DNA of 25,665 nucleotides from a virus, in the IMG/VR virus record IMGVR_UViG_3300025168_000591, positions 1 through 25,665 of that record; one strand, written 5' to 3'. This document shows, one piece after another, positions 1 through 8,335 of this stretch. Made by a program: the position numbers and the translations under genes. Each line of letters begins with the position of its first letter. The first letter of the stretch is position 1. Below the pieces are notes generated by a model. That model was not told the origin of the DNA and did no database searches. It saw only the letters and a list, made by a program, of their open reading frames with translations.

Positions 1-1304
1 CAATCAACGCAGGCGTTGTTCGAGGTGTTCGCGGGACTACGGCAGCGGCACATGCCGATGGCGTAGATGTTAAGGAAGCAAACGACTTTGTAGGATGGGG
101 CGAGTCTTCCAGTACCGCTGCTGTTACCGGATCTAACATTCGTCTGTATAGCCAAGACAATTGGGGAGAAGACCTTCTCCTGAACGTCTATGACGGAACT
201 CCGTACTACTGGGACAAAACACTGGGCCTTGGTTCACGGGCCACGGACCTTGCCTCACAATCAGGTGCTTCAGGTGCGCCGACGATAACGCGCCGGATCA
301 TGGTATCCGGTGCGGACAGGCATGTTGTCTGTTTTGGATGTAACCCTTTAGATGAGTCTGCCCAAGACTTGTTAATGGTTCGATGGTCCGACCAAGAGAA
401 TCCTGTTGATTGGACGCCCACTGCAACGAATACGGCAGGTTCCCAACGGATATCTTCTGGTTCCGAAATTATATCGGCGCAGAAGACCCGGCAGGAAATG
501 TTGATCTGGACGGATACGTCGCTTCACGCCATGCGGTTTACGGGGCCTCCGTTTACGTTTGGTTTTAGTATGCTGGCAAACAACGTGTCTATTATTGGCC
601 CTAACGCTGTAACTACGGTGGGCGACAAAGTCTTTTGGATGGACCGGGAGAACTTCTACGTTTACACGGGCCGGGTTCAGACTATTCCCTGCACTCTTCT
701 GCGCTATGTGTTTGACGACATTAACCTGGAGCAGAATTTTAAGTGCTTTGCGGCCTCTAACAAGATGTTTGACGAGGTCTTTTGGTTCTATCCAAGTGCC
801 GATTCGACGGAGATAGACAGATACGTCAAGTTTAACTTTACAGAAAACACTTGGGATCTGGGTACGTTGTCGAGGACAGCTTGGGTTGACTACGGCATAC
901 ACAATAATCCAAGAGCCTCTGGTATCGCTAGTGGCACAAACTTTGTTTATGTCCACGAGACCGGCGATGATAACGACGGATCACCCATGACTTCGTTTAT
1001 TGAGTCTGCTGACTTTGATATTGGTGATGGCGAACAATTTATGTTTGTAAGCCGCTTGGTTCCGGACATCGACATCACCAGCAGCGATGCGGATGCTTCG
1101 GTAAACTATATATTAAAGACACGGAATTATCCTGGCGACAGTCTGACTACCAATTCCACCAACGCCGTTAAATCAAGCACTGAACAGGCATTTCTTAGAA
1201 GCCGGTCCCGCCAGATTGCACTGAGGATTGAGAGTTCTACAACTGATATAACGTGGACGCTGGGCGATCTTCGCCTTGATATACGTCCAGACGGGAGGCG
1301 GTAA
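1..1304 (+). CDS. Phage tail / packaged-DNA stabilisation-like structural protein, 5' truncated
   Basis: The reading frame is open from base 3, so the gene begins upstream of the window; an internal ATG at 300 is not the real start. About 433 residues are visible. The fold appears beta-rich with many aromatic residues. It carries the pattern of P22 gp10-like stabilisation or tail-accessory proteins: statements of the type W-S-D-x-E-N-P-x-D-W near positions 385-415, then G-D-K-V-F-W-M near 625 and Y-x-K-F-N-F-T-E-N-T-W near 823-850. In that family the protein plugs or joins the portal and tail after DNA packaging. It is followed directly by a TAATG overlap with the next small gene, as expected for a late structural operon. 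Seen: the truncated frame and the motifs. Known: the P22 gp10 role. Inferred: the same role here. Other podovirus tail tubular or tail-needle-adjacent proteins are alternatives. Confidence 0.6.
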   Translation, partial: INAGVVRGVRGTTAAAHADGVDVKEANDFVGWGESSSTAAVTGSNIRLYSQDNWGEDLLLNVYDGTPYYWDKTLGLGSRATDLASQSGASGAPTITRRIMVSGADRHVVCFGCNPLDESAQDLLMVRWSDQENPVDWTPTATNTAGSQRISSGSEIISAQKTRQEMLIWTDTSLHAMRFTGPPFTFGFSMLANNVSIIGPNAVTTVGDKVFWMDRENFYVYTGRVQTIPCTLLRYVFDDINLEQNFKCFAASNKMFDEVFWFYPSADSTEIDRYVKFNFTENTWDLGTLSRTAWVDYGIHNNPRASGIASGTNFVYVHETGDDNDGSPMTSFIESADFDIGDGEQFMFVSRLVPDIDITSSDADASVNYILKTRNYPGDSLTTNSTNAVKSSTEQAFLRSRSRQIALRIESSTTDITWTLGDLRLDIRPDGRR

Positions 1305-1471
1305 TGTCTAGTCTTCTTGACCACAGTATGCCAATGGCTCCTGATGAGTATGACGCGGACACTTTTGTCCGCATTTTACGTGATTTAGAGATGGCTCTTA
1401 CCAAAATAGACTTTCCCGCTGTGGTCAGCGGCGAGGATGACACCAACGGTTTGAACTGGTTTATGGACTGA
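1304..1471 (+). CDS. Small structural-operon protein, 55 aa, function unknown
   Basis: This short gene begins at an ATG overlapping the previous stop (TAATG at 1302-1306). A good ribosome site, GGGAGG, lies at 1293-1298. It ends with TGA at 1469-1471, which overlaps the next ATG. The product is acidic, with a Met/Pro-rich N-terminus and a helical middle containing Y-D-A-D-T-F-V-R-I-L-R-D-L-E. Short proteins of this style often sit between tail genes in marine phages. I recognise the context but no named family. The perfect couplings on both sides and the clean ribosome site argue that it is real. It could be a minor tail component or an assembly factor. Confidence 0.6.
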   Translation: MSSLLDHSMPMAPDEYDADTFVRILRDLEMALTKIDFPAVVSGEDDTNGLNWFMD

Positions 1472-1809
1472 TGGCCTCTGCATACAAAAACATAGTGACG
1501 ACGGTTGGATCCACGGGTGACGTTGTCGTTTACACATGCCCTGCTGCCACTCAAGCCCTTGTAAAAAACATTAATTTATACAATAGCCATACTGGTTCTA
1601 TAGTGATACTGTGCAAGATAACCGATAGCTCCGCTTCGGCAACGGTCATTTTGCAGAAGATAACACTGGCTACTTTGGCCTCCACTTCTGCTACCGCAGA
1701 CGTGTCCTTCACCGGTCCTTTTGTCTTAGAGACAGGTGACACGCTTATATTCAACTGCGCTACCGCGTCAAAGATTCAAGTCTTTGCAAATGTTTTGGAG
1801 CTTTCATAA
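1471..1809 (+). CDS. Small beta-rich virion protein (possible decoration or tail fibre base protein), 112 aa
   Basis: The ATG at 1471 overlaps the upstream stop (TGATG), and the TAA at 1807-1809 overlaps the next ATG. The ribosome site is weak, so translation probably depends on coupling. The sequence is almost wholly alternating hydrophobic and Ser/Thr residues. It has predicted beta strands, few charges and no signal peptide, and contains the stretch G-P-F-V-L-E-T-G-D-T-L. This resembles small beta-sandwich accessory virion proteins encoded beside tail genes in podoviruses of marine bacteria. There is no catalytic motif. A structural role is inferred from composition and position only. Confidence 0.6.
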   Translation: MASAYKNIVTTVGSTGDVVVYTCPAATQALVKNINLYNSHTGSIVILCKITDSSASATVILQKITLATLASTSATADVSFTGPFVLETGDTLIFNCATASKIQVFANVLELS

Positions 1810-3659
1810 TGCAACAGCAAACGCACACCGTATCTAATAAAGGACTTCAGTCTTTTATTGATTCTTCCCCCGAATACGAACTTGCCCCAACTGGAATTGC
1901 CTCCATGCACGAGCAGGCTCAGAAGCTTGCGGAATATGGACGCAACGGAGACATTTATGTTGTTCACGCCGCAGAGGGCGAAACGGTCATACCGTTAGAG
2001 GTTCTGAACAAAAACCCCAAGATCAAGGAGCTTCTCTTCAAACAGATGGAAGAGATGGGTCTGGATCCGCAGGAATTTGTGGTTGGCAATGAGCTTAACA
2101 GCATAAACCCCGACACAGGTCTTCCTGAGTTTTTCTTCAAGAGTGTGTTTAGGGCGGTCAAGAAAGCCGTTAAGAGTGTTGTCAAGGTCGCGAAAAAGCT
2201 GGCCCCAATTGTGCTGCCGATTGCTGCGGCGGCTTTTGGCGTGCCGTTTTTGGGACCGGCGTTTGGCGCGGGAACCTTCGGCGCTAGCTTTTTGGGCAGC
2301 GGCATAGGGTCTTTGATAGGAGGCGCAAGCATCAAAGATTCTCTTAAATCCGGTTTAATTTCCGGTGGCCTAGCGGGTCTCACGTCAGGTTTCACGGGGC
2401 CGGGAAGCTTTGGGGAAAACCTTACTAGCACTTTTACTGGTGCCACTCCCGTGTTCAACGCGGCAGGCACTACTCAAATAGGGACACAGTATGCGGCCTC
2501 GCCGTTTGCAGATGCTCTTGGTAGCAGCGCAGCGAGACAGGCCAGCGCCGCCGCTTCTAAAGCACAGTTCAGCAATCTTTTCAGTGGTGATCCGTTGAGC
2601 GCGTTTACGGGTGAGGGTACGTTGTTTGGTGACACTCCGACCAGCGTCACGGACCCAGTAACCGGCGCTGTTAAACCGGGTTTCGTACCGACAGCGCCGA
2701 CAGCGCCGACAGCACCAAGTCTTAATCCCAATATTACATCCGTAAATCTTACCAGCACCCCTTCTGCGGTTGAACAGGCCCAAGCCTTAAACTTGCCGAT
2801 GGACGAGGCAGGAAACTTTTATGCAGGCAATCAGGTAGTAGCGGGTCCTAACATAACGGCATCTGGTCAACCTCTGGGACCCGGCAACATCATGGCATCC
2901 CAAGGAACTTCAAATTTACAAAACTTTGGCAGCGTTCCAAAAATAACCCCGCCCAAGGACGTATCCACACTTGAAAGTTTATTCGGCTCAACAGGTAAAT
3001 CTATAGACGAGGGTATGACAACTGCCGGTGATTATCTTTTCCGTGGGGGCGATAGCAAAGTCGTAATAGATCAGGCAGCAAAAGACGCTGGAGCAAAATA
3101 CTTAGCGGAAACGCCTGTTAATCTTCAAACAGCGAAGGCGTTTGAGGCAGCTAAAGCTACTGCCCAACCAACTATGCTTGCTAAGTACGGCCCAACAGGG
3201 TTATTGCTTGCCGGGGGGGCGAAACTCGGTGGTGTTTTTGATCCCGCTGTAGATGCTGGACAGCCGACGGCGGGTGATCTCGAAGGTGTTGTGCCTAGCG
3301 AAACAGGGTACGACCTCTTCCAGAAAGACCCTCAGAAGTATCTGGTTCAGGACACTAATCCGTACCGCTACGACCTCGGAAACGTCGCTGTCCCGACAAG
3401 TTATGTAGCCGACGGCGGTTACATGGAAAATCCTCGATACATGAACATGGGCGGCACCCCGCAGTTTCCCCGCCGAGAAATGCTGGTGGAAGGCCCCGGA
3501 ACGGAGCGTTCGGACGACATTCCCGCCATGCTTTCCGACGGAGAGTTTGTGATGAACGCCAAGGCAGTGCGCGGGGCTGATCCCTCGGGCAATGGCAACC
3601 GACAGGCGGGTGCAGCAAATCTCTACAACATGATGCGTAATTTTGAGATGAGGTCGTAG
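1809..3659 (+). CDS. Large virion protein with amphipathic and hydrophobic segment (ejection-type), 616 aa
   Basis: It starts at an ATG overlapping the previous stop, with GGAG about 8 nt upstream. Several regions are visible. Residues 30-100 form a soluble N-terminal domain (E-G-E-T-V-I-P-L-E-V, then D-P-Q-E-F-V-V-G-N-E). Residues 111-130 form a strongly basic amphipathic helix. Residues 131-171 are Ala/Gly-rich and hydrophobic and look membrane-active. Residues 293-304 carry a Pro-Thr-Ala repeat. The C-terminus (about 562-590) carries the G-P-G-T-x-x-S-D-D-I-P-A-M-L-S-D-G-E-F motif that recurs in marine phage structural proteins. Position in the late module and the membrane-active segment suggest a minor virion protein that contacts the host membrane during DNA entry. 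No named family is recognised. The function is inferred. Confidence 0.65.
   Translation: MQQQTHTVSNKGLQSFIDSSPEYELAPTGIASMHEQAQKLAEYGRNGDIYVVHAAEGETVIPLEVLNKNPKIKELLFKQMEEMGLDPQEFVVGNELNSINPDTGLPEFFFKSVFRAVKKAVKSVVKVAKKLAPIVLPIAAAAFGVPFLGPAFGAGTFGASFLGSGIGSLIGGASIKDSLKSGLISGGLAGLTSGFTGPGSFGENLTSTFTGATPVFNAAGTTQIGTQYAASPFADALGSSAARQASAAASKAQFSNLFSGDPLSAFTGEGTLFGDTPTSVTDPVTGAVKPGFVPTAPTAPTAPSLNPNITSVNLTSTPSAVEQAQALNLPMDEAGNFYAGNQVVAGPNITASGQPLGPGNIMASQGTSNLQNFGSVPKITPPKDVSTLESLFGSTGKSIDEGMTTAGDYLFRGGDSKVVIDQAAKDAGAKYLAETPVNLQTAKAFEAAKATAQPTMLAKYGPTGLLLAGGAKLGGVFDPAVDAGQPTAGDLEGVVPSETGYDLFQKDPQKYLVQDTNPYRYDLGNVAVPTSYVADGGYMENPRYMNMGGTPQFPRREMLVEGPGTERSDDIPAMLSDGEFVMNAKAVRGADPSGNGNRQAGAANLYNMMRNFEMRS
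2688..2714 (+). repeat. Three tandem copies of a 9-bp unit (CCGACAGCG)
   Basis: Three consecutive copies of CCGACAGCG occur in frame; the last copy ends in A. They encode a Pro-Thr-Ala repeat in a linker of the 616-aa virion protein. This looks like slippage expansion in a flexible, low-constraint linker rather than a regulatory site. Confidence 0.8.
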
Positions 3660-3661
3660 TC

Positions 3662-4708
3662 ATGGCTGAGAAAACAATCACAGAACAAATTGTCCGCGAA
3701 GCCCCGGAGATTGAGGCCCTAAAACTGGGCCTGATAAACTCGGCTAAAGATCTCTCCGACATCCAGATACAGCTTCCCGGACAACAAATTGCGGGTCTTA
3801 CGGGTCTTCAGCAGCAGGCCGCTACCCTTGGGGGGGCTGCTGGAGGTATCGGAGGTTACCAACCCTTCCTGACCTCCGGTTCGCAAACCATTGGAACGGG
3901 CCTCGGTACATTAGGCACGGCCCTCGGAACATTGGGTCAGTCTCAGACACCGATTACCGCCGCGCAACAGGCCATCTCCGGGTCCGGTCAACTGTTCGCA
4001 CCGACGGACCTTTCTGCCTACACCAACCCGTACCAGCAGCAGGTCGTTGACACCACCCTTGCCGAGATGAACCGGCAAGCCCAAATTTCGCGCAACAACC
4101 TTGCAGCGCAGGGCGTCGGCGCGGGTGCTTTTGGGGGGAGCCGTTTTGGCATTGCAGGGGCTGAACTTGACCGTGGGCTCGCGGATTCCCAAGCCCGCGC
4201 CATTGCTCAGTTGAATGCCCAAAACTACAACCAGGCTCTCGGCGCGTCTCAAACAGCCTTTGAAAACCAGCAGCGCCGACAGCAGCAACAGTCTCAGTTA
4301 TACGGCGGCATTGCAGGTCTTTACGGAAGCCTCGGGGGTCAGCAGGCTGGTATAGCAGGTCAGCAGGCTGGAATTGGCGGTCAACAGCTTGGTCTGGGTC
4401 AACTAATGCAGCAGGCTGGTGTCCAAGACATTGCAACTATGCAGTCTCTTGGTCAGGAGCAACAGCGCCAACAGCAGTCCGAACTAGACGCCGCCCGTGT
4501 AAACGAGCAGAAACAGTTGTACGAGCCCTACAGTCGCGTTGCGTTCCTCTCGGACATTTACAAGGGTGCCCCGTCAAGCCAGACAATCCTAGGTTCCCAA
4601 GTTTCGCCATCCGCACCAACGCCCTCCGCCTTCCAGCAAATTGCTGGTGTGGGAACGGGACTTCTAGGAACCGCCGCCGCCGCCAAGCAAATCGGCGGAC
4701 TATTTTAA
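3662..4708 (+). CDS. Gln/Gly-rich virion-associated protein, 348 aa
   Basis: It starts 2 nt after the previous stop. The protein is rich in Gln, Gly and Ala and has almost no aromatic core. Residues about 118-200 (N-P-Y-Q-Q-Q-V-V-D-T-T-L-A-E-M-N-R-Q-A and on) form a long Gln-rich helical segment with R-N-N-L-A-A-Q-G-V-G-A-G-A-F-G-G-S-R, a style recurrent in phage internal or tail-associated proteins. Residues about 220-250 contain short G-Q-Q-A-G-I repeats encoded by 21-bp direct repeats (4337-4371). A Gly/Ala-rich, mildly hydrophobic C-terminus follows. No enzyme motif is seen. Its place between other large virion genes suggests an internal virion or ejection protein. This is inference; the family is not named. 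Confidence 0.6.
   Translation: MAEKTITEQIVREAPEIEALKLGLINSAKDLSDIQIQLPGQQIAGLTGLQQQAATLGGAAGGIGGYQPFLTSGSQTIGTGLGTLGTALGTLGQSQTPITAAQQAISGSGQLFAPTDLSAYTNPYQQQVVDTTLAEMNRQAQISRNNLAAQGVGAGAFGGSRFGIAGAELDRGLADSQARAIAQLNAQNYNQALGASQTAFENQQRRQQQQSQLYGGIAGLYGSLGGQQAGIAGQQAGIGGQQLGLGQLMQQAGVQDIATMQSLGQEQQRQQQSELDAARVNEQKQLYEPYSRVAFLSDIYKGAPSSQTILGSQVSPSAPTPSAFQQIAGVGTGLLGTAAAAKQIGGLF
4337..4371 (+). repeat. 21-bp-period direct repeat encoding Gly-Gln-Gln-Ala-Gly-Ile
   Basis: GGTCAGCAGGCTGG occurs at 4337-4350 and again at 4358-4371, spaced by 21 bp (7 codons). A decayed third copy follows (GGTCAACAGCTTGG from about 4379). This is an in-frame protein repeat in the Gln/Gly-rich virion protein. Confidence 0.8.
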
Positions 4709-4720
4709 TAGGAAAATACT

Positions 4721-5701
4721 ATGCCCGGAATATACGACAGAAGCATGTTTAACAACGCAACGCCCATGGCGACTGGCGGGCTTATGATCCAAGCTCTTGA
4801 GCAAGCAGGAGCACTACAGCCTGTTATGGAACAGCTTGGTATAACGAATTTAGCTGGATCGGTGCCCGGATCCAACATGGCTGCTTTGTTCATGCAGAGG
4901 TACGGAAGAGCACCGAGCCCGCCTGAGTTACAGGAGTTCATGGCGCAGAACCCTGTCGGCATGGCCGAAGGTGGCGCTACTTTCCCGGATCTGAGCGGCG
5001 ACGGAAAAGTAACCCAAAAGGATATTCTTATGGGCCGTGGGGTGTCAATGGCTAACGGCGGCATGATTCCTCCCATGCAAGAAGACATGATGGCGGATAT
5101 GCCGTTGATGTCCCCGGAGCAGGAAGCTCAGATATATCAGGAGGCGCAGGGTTTGCCCCCCGAAGTTCTTCAAACAGCAGAATCCGAAATGGGCAATCTT
5201 ACCAACGAGCTTGCAGCCGAAGGCGTAGGATCAGCGGTCAACGAAGAAGTCTCTCGCAGCATTGGCAACATGGACATGGCCGGTGACTTCAAGGACATTA
5301 TGAACTCGGTCTGGGACGAGGACGAAGGTCTTGAGACCTACCGCTCCCGTTTAGCGCAGGTTGTAGGACCGGAAGATGCCCAGAGAACACCAGATTCTGT
5401 TCTGGCCCTTGTGCAGCCGACCCTTCAGCTTGCACAGATTGACCAAGGCATTGGTGCTCTGATGCAGGAAGAACTGGCAGAAGTTGGCGGCATGGGCGGA
5501 GGTATCACCGAACTGGCTGCCAAAAGCGCGGTTGCGGACGGCATGGCCGCTGAAACGGGTGCGTTGGTTAACGCTGTAGGAAACATGGCCCAAGGACCAT
5601 CCGGTATAATGGCAACGGGCGAAGATCCTATGGGCATGGACCCAATGATGCTACAAGCTATGATGCAAGGTGCAGGGCCCACGGGCCAAGGCATGGTCTA
5701 A
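4721..5701 (+). CDS. Met/Gly-rich virion protein with EF-hand/dockerin-like Ca-binding loop, 326 aa
   Basis: The start is the ATG at 4721, with AGGAAAA about 7 nt upstream. The N-terminal third carries short Ala-x-Gly-Gly motifs (A-T-G-G-L-M, A-E-G-G-A-T, A-N-G-G-M-I). Residues 90-101 read D-L-S-G-D-G-K-V-T-Q-K-D, a good EF-hand or dockerin-type calcium loop (Asp1, Ser3, Asp5, Lys7 backbone, Thr9, Asp12). The rest is acidic and helical, and the C-terminus is Met-rich (G-M-D-P-M-M-L-Q-A-M-M). Such single EF-hand loops with a trailing Gly-Arg-Gly occur in marine phage structural proteins. Seen: the loop and composition. Inferred: a calcium-stabilised virion or ejection protein. Function is otherwise unknown. 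Confidence 0.62.
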   Translation: MPGIYDRSMFNNATPMATGGLMIQALEQAGALQPVMEQLGITNLAGSVPGSNMAALFMQRYGRAPSPPELQEFMAQNPVGMAEGGATFPDLSGDGKVTQKDILMGRGVSMANGGMIPPMQEDMMADMPLMSPEQEAQIYQEAQGLPPEVLQTAESEMGNLTNELAAEGVGSAVNEEVSRSIGNMDMAGDFKDIMNSVWDEDEGLETYRSRLAQVVGPEDAQRTPDSVLALVQPTLQLAQIDQGIGALMQEELAEVGGMGGGITELAAKSAVADGMAAETGALVNAVGNMAQGPSGIMATGEDPMGMDPMMLQAMMQGAGPTGQGMV

Positions 5702-5713
5702 CAGGAGCTACTC

Positions 5714-8329
5714 ATGGCAGAACCCGTAAACAACCCATATGTCCAAGCCTTTACCAAAAATCTTACAGACCTTCGCAAAGCCGGTGCGGGAGAGACAGGT
5801 ATAGCTGGTTTAATGGCTCCTGACATGCAGACTGTTTCGGCTCGGGAAGCGCAGCTAAAGAACTACTTAGGCTCTACGGACTACTCCAAACAGTTGGAGG
5901 AATCCCGGAACATGGGCAAGTTACAGCTTGCGCTGGCCTTGGCCCAACGTGGTTTTGCAGCGGCAGGTGCCACGCCCCAGCGTGGCGAATCTTCGGTAAG
6001 CACCTTGTCTCGGGAGCTATTGTCTCCCCTTGCCGGTGACGCTGGTTCGGTTGCAGGGCGCATGATGCAGCAGCGGCAAGCTCTTAAAGCAGCAGAAAGG
6101 CAAGAAGACCGCCAGCTAAAACTGTCTGCTTTGCAGCAAATCACTTCGGAGGACGCGGCATTACGTGACCTTGCAAAGGCTTCCATACCAAAAGCAGGCA
6201 CGGGTTCCGGCCTTTTGGAAACTCCTTATTACGTCATACAAAAGGGGCAGGACGACAAGTGGAGTTTTGTTCCGCAAGCTGGTGGTCAGGGTCAGATGCA
6301 GGTTCGTCAGCCGAAAGGAACTGGAGCACCCTACAACATACAGACCTTGAAGCTACAGCCTCTCCAACCGAATCAGGCGATTGCCAAGCCAAGTGATCTC
6401 GGTAAGTTTGGTCTCGGCGATCCCACAGGAACCAAGGGGGATGCCCCCAATCTTCAGGCGGGGGAGTTTAATTTATTCAAGCCAGACGGCTCGGTATTCA
6501 CGGCCACGCAGGGCGGCAAAATAAGAACGCCTGTTTACAGGGTTATAGTGGATGGTGATGACAGGGGAAAGCTTGTAGACTTGGGCAGCGGCGACGTTTT
6601 CTCGCAGGAGGATCTTAAAGCACAGGGTCTCAGCCCAAGAAAAATTACGACAGGCACCGGTGTAACTGACACAGATAAAAAAATAGAGGCCGACCGAAAT
6701 TTGCTGTTTACCAGCATGAATCGTTTGCAACTCCAGCAGTTGGATGGACCTAACACGCCTTACAGCGCAAAAAGTGCTTTGTATTTTGACGTGGGTGCAT
6801 ATCAGCGTGGCGATTTTGCCTTTAGGTATATACGTCCGGGCACCAATCCTTTAGAAGCTGCCGCAAAATCTGTTCCTATAACTAACGAACGACTTCAGAA
6901 GTATATAACAAGAAAAGTAAACAGCGCAGCCGATACTCTTTTGAAAGGTGATTTTGGGTCTGAAAATCAGGAGATCAAAGAGGCGCGTGTACAAAAGGCC
7001 GTTAGATCAATTCTAAATGAAACACCTCAAATGCTCTTTGGGGCGCAGGATATACCTGACATAGGGGTTACTGTAGGTGGCGAACGTATAGGTTATACTC
7101 CCACCACCGCTGCTTTTAATCCAGCACTACAGACAGAAGCAGTGAAGACGGCTGTTCGTACCTTAAAACAAGACGCTTCTGCAAATCCAACACTTACCTA
7201 CGGCCCTGTGGCTTTTCCTGATAGCCAAGAAGCTCTTAATAAAAATCCAGGTCGCATAAAGATTGCTACGAGACTTTTTCCGGAGGCTTTTAGTGATCCG
7301 CAAGCACCGGGAACGCAAGCTTATGACCCCGGCATGGTTCAGCAACGAAGAGATATAGAAGCCGCTCTTCCCAGAGCTACCTTAACAATAGGAGCTTCAA
7401 ACAACGATTATAGAAAAGTTATTTCTGACGAAGCGCAGAAGATAGCGGACAGCAGACGAACGCAGCAGACAAAACCTGCGGCTAATGAGGCAAGAGAATT
7501 ATTATCGACAAGGCTTGGGTTTCGTCAAGCTCTTTTAGATTTTAAAAACGCCGCCGCCCAAGCGGGTAATGTTGAAGGTTTCATTACCGGTGGCCTTGCC
7601 GCAACCGCATCAAAAATTGGTCTTGCTGAATATATTGCCGGGGAAGGCGCGGTACATTGGGCCAGACTAACCGCTGCCTCAGACAGGTTTCAACAAGGAC
7701 AGTCTCGTCGCGTAGGTAGAGAGTTTGGCGATAACCGCATAAGCAACTACGACGCACAAGCTTATCAAACACTTGTTGCCAAAATACAAAACAGTAAACA
7801 ATTTAACCGGGTTCTGATTGAAGATGGATTGAGGCGTGTAAACAAGGAGATAACGGGTCTTATGTCTCTGGGCGGTAAGGTTGGTTGGACCGAAAGAGAG
7901 TTAAGACAATCCGCAGAGGCTGGGGTTGATTTTTCCGAACTCCGAACTATGGAAAACTGGCACGGGCACGGGTACTACGGAAAAGACAGGTATTCCGCTA
8001 CTCGTCAACAGACTCCGTCTCTTTCCCAAAACCAACGGGACGTTATTAGAACACAGGGTCAGTTAAAGGATACTATGTACGGCGGTCAGTACACAGTTCC
8101 AGACGTAGATTATTTAACAGATACGTTGCCCACTTTCCAACGAGCACGAGAAGAATCTTCCGAAGGACCTGCAATTCCCGCAACTAGAGTGCTACAAAAA
8201 GGACCTTTTGAATTTCAAAAATACATTGAAAGTTTGGCTCGTTCTTCTGGTGTATCGGAAGACGTAATTCGTAAACGGGTGGTTCAAGGCATAATCTCGT
8301 ACAATACTTTCCGCGAACAGATTAGGTAG
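5714..8329 (+). CDS. Large internal/ejection-type virion protein, 871 aa
   Basis: It starts at the ATG at 5714, preceded by AGGAG at 5702-5706. The N-terminus (about residues 1-160) is helical and Gln/Ala/Arg-rich, with a basic coiled stretch near 115-150. A mixed, beta-containing middle follows (about 170-330). A long helical C-terminal half (about 340-870) includes a Gly/Ala-rich patch near residues 600-650 and an Arg-rich helix near 655-690. No transglycosylase or other enzymatic motif is recognised. Large helical proteins in this position, between tail genes and the lysis gene, are typically internal core or ejected proteins in podoviruses. It shares the first four residues M-A-E-P with the next gene product. 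Function inferred from position and size only. Confidence 0.6.
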   Translation: MAEPVNNPYVQAFTKNLTDLRKAGAGETGIAGLMAPDMQTVSAREAQLKNYLGSTDYSKQLEESRNMGKLQLALALAQRGFAAAGATPQRGESSVSTLSRELLSPLAGDAGSVAGRMMQQRQALKAAERQEDRQLKLSALQQITSEDAALRDLAKASIPKAGTGSGLLETPYYVIQKGQDDKWSFVPQAGGQGQMQVRQPKGTGAPYNIQTLKLQPLQPNQAIAKPSDLGKFGLGDPTGTKGDAPNLQAGEFNLFKPDGSVFTATQGGKIRTPVYRVIVDGDDRGKLVDLGSGDVFSQEDLKAQGLSPRKITTGTGVTDTDKKIEADRNLLFTSMNRLQLQQLDGPNTPYSAKSALYFDVGAYQRGDFAFRYIRPGTNPLEAAAKSVPITNERLQKYITRKVNSAADTLLKGDFGSENQEIKEARVQKAVRSILNETPQMLFGAQDIPDIGVTVGGERIGYTPTTAAFNPALQTEAVKTAVRTLKQDASANPTLTYGPVAFPDSQEALNKNPGRIKIATRLFPEAFSDPQAPGTQAYDPGMVQQRRDIEAALPRATLTIGASNNDYRKVISDEAQKIADSRRTQQTKPAANEARELLSTRLGFRQALLDFKNAAAQAGNVEGFITGGLAATASKIGLAEYIAGEGAVHWARLTAASDRFQQGQSRRVGREFGDNRISNYDAQAYQTLVAKIQNSKQFNRVLIEDGLRRVNKEITGLMSLGGKVGWTERELRQSAEAGVDFSELRTMENWHGHGYYGKDRYSATRQQTPSLSQNQRDVIRTQGQLKDTMYGGQYTVPDVDYLTDTLPTFQRAREESSEGPAIPATRVLQKGPFEFQKYIESLARSSGVSEDVIRKRVVQGIISYNTFREQIR

Positions 8330-8335
8330 GGAAAA

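Noticed and set aside
372-956. Long minus-strand ORF inside the tail gene
   Set aside because: It is a shadow frame with no ribosome site and no domain; the plus strand carries the clear structural pattern.
3213-3219. Seven-G runs (also near 3831) as programmed frameshift sites
   Set aside because: The frames continue normally and no alternative-frame extension with protein-like composition was seen.
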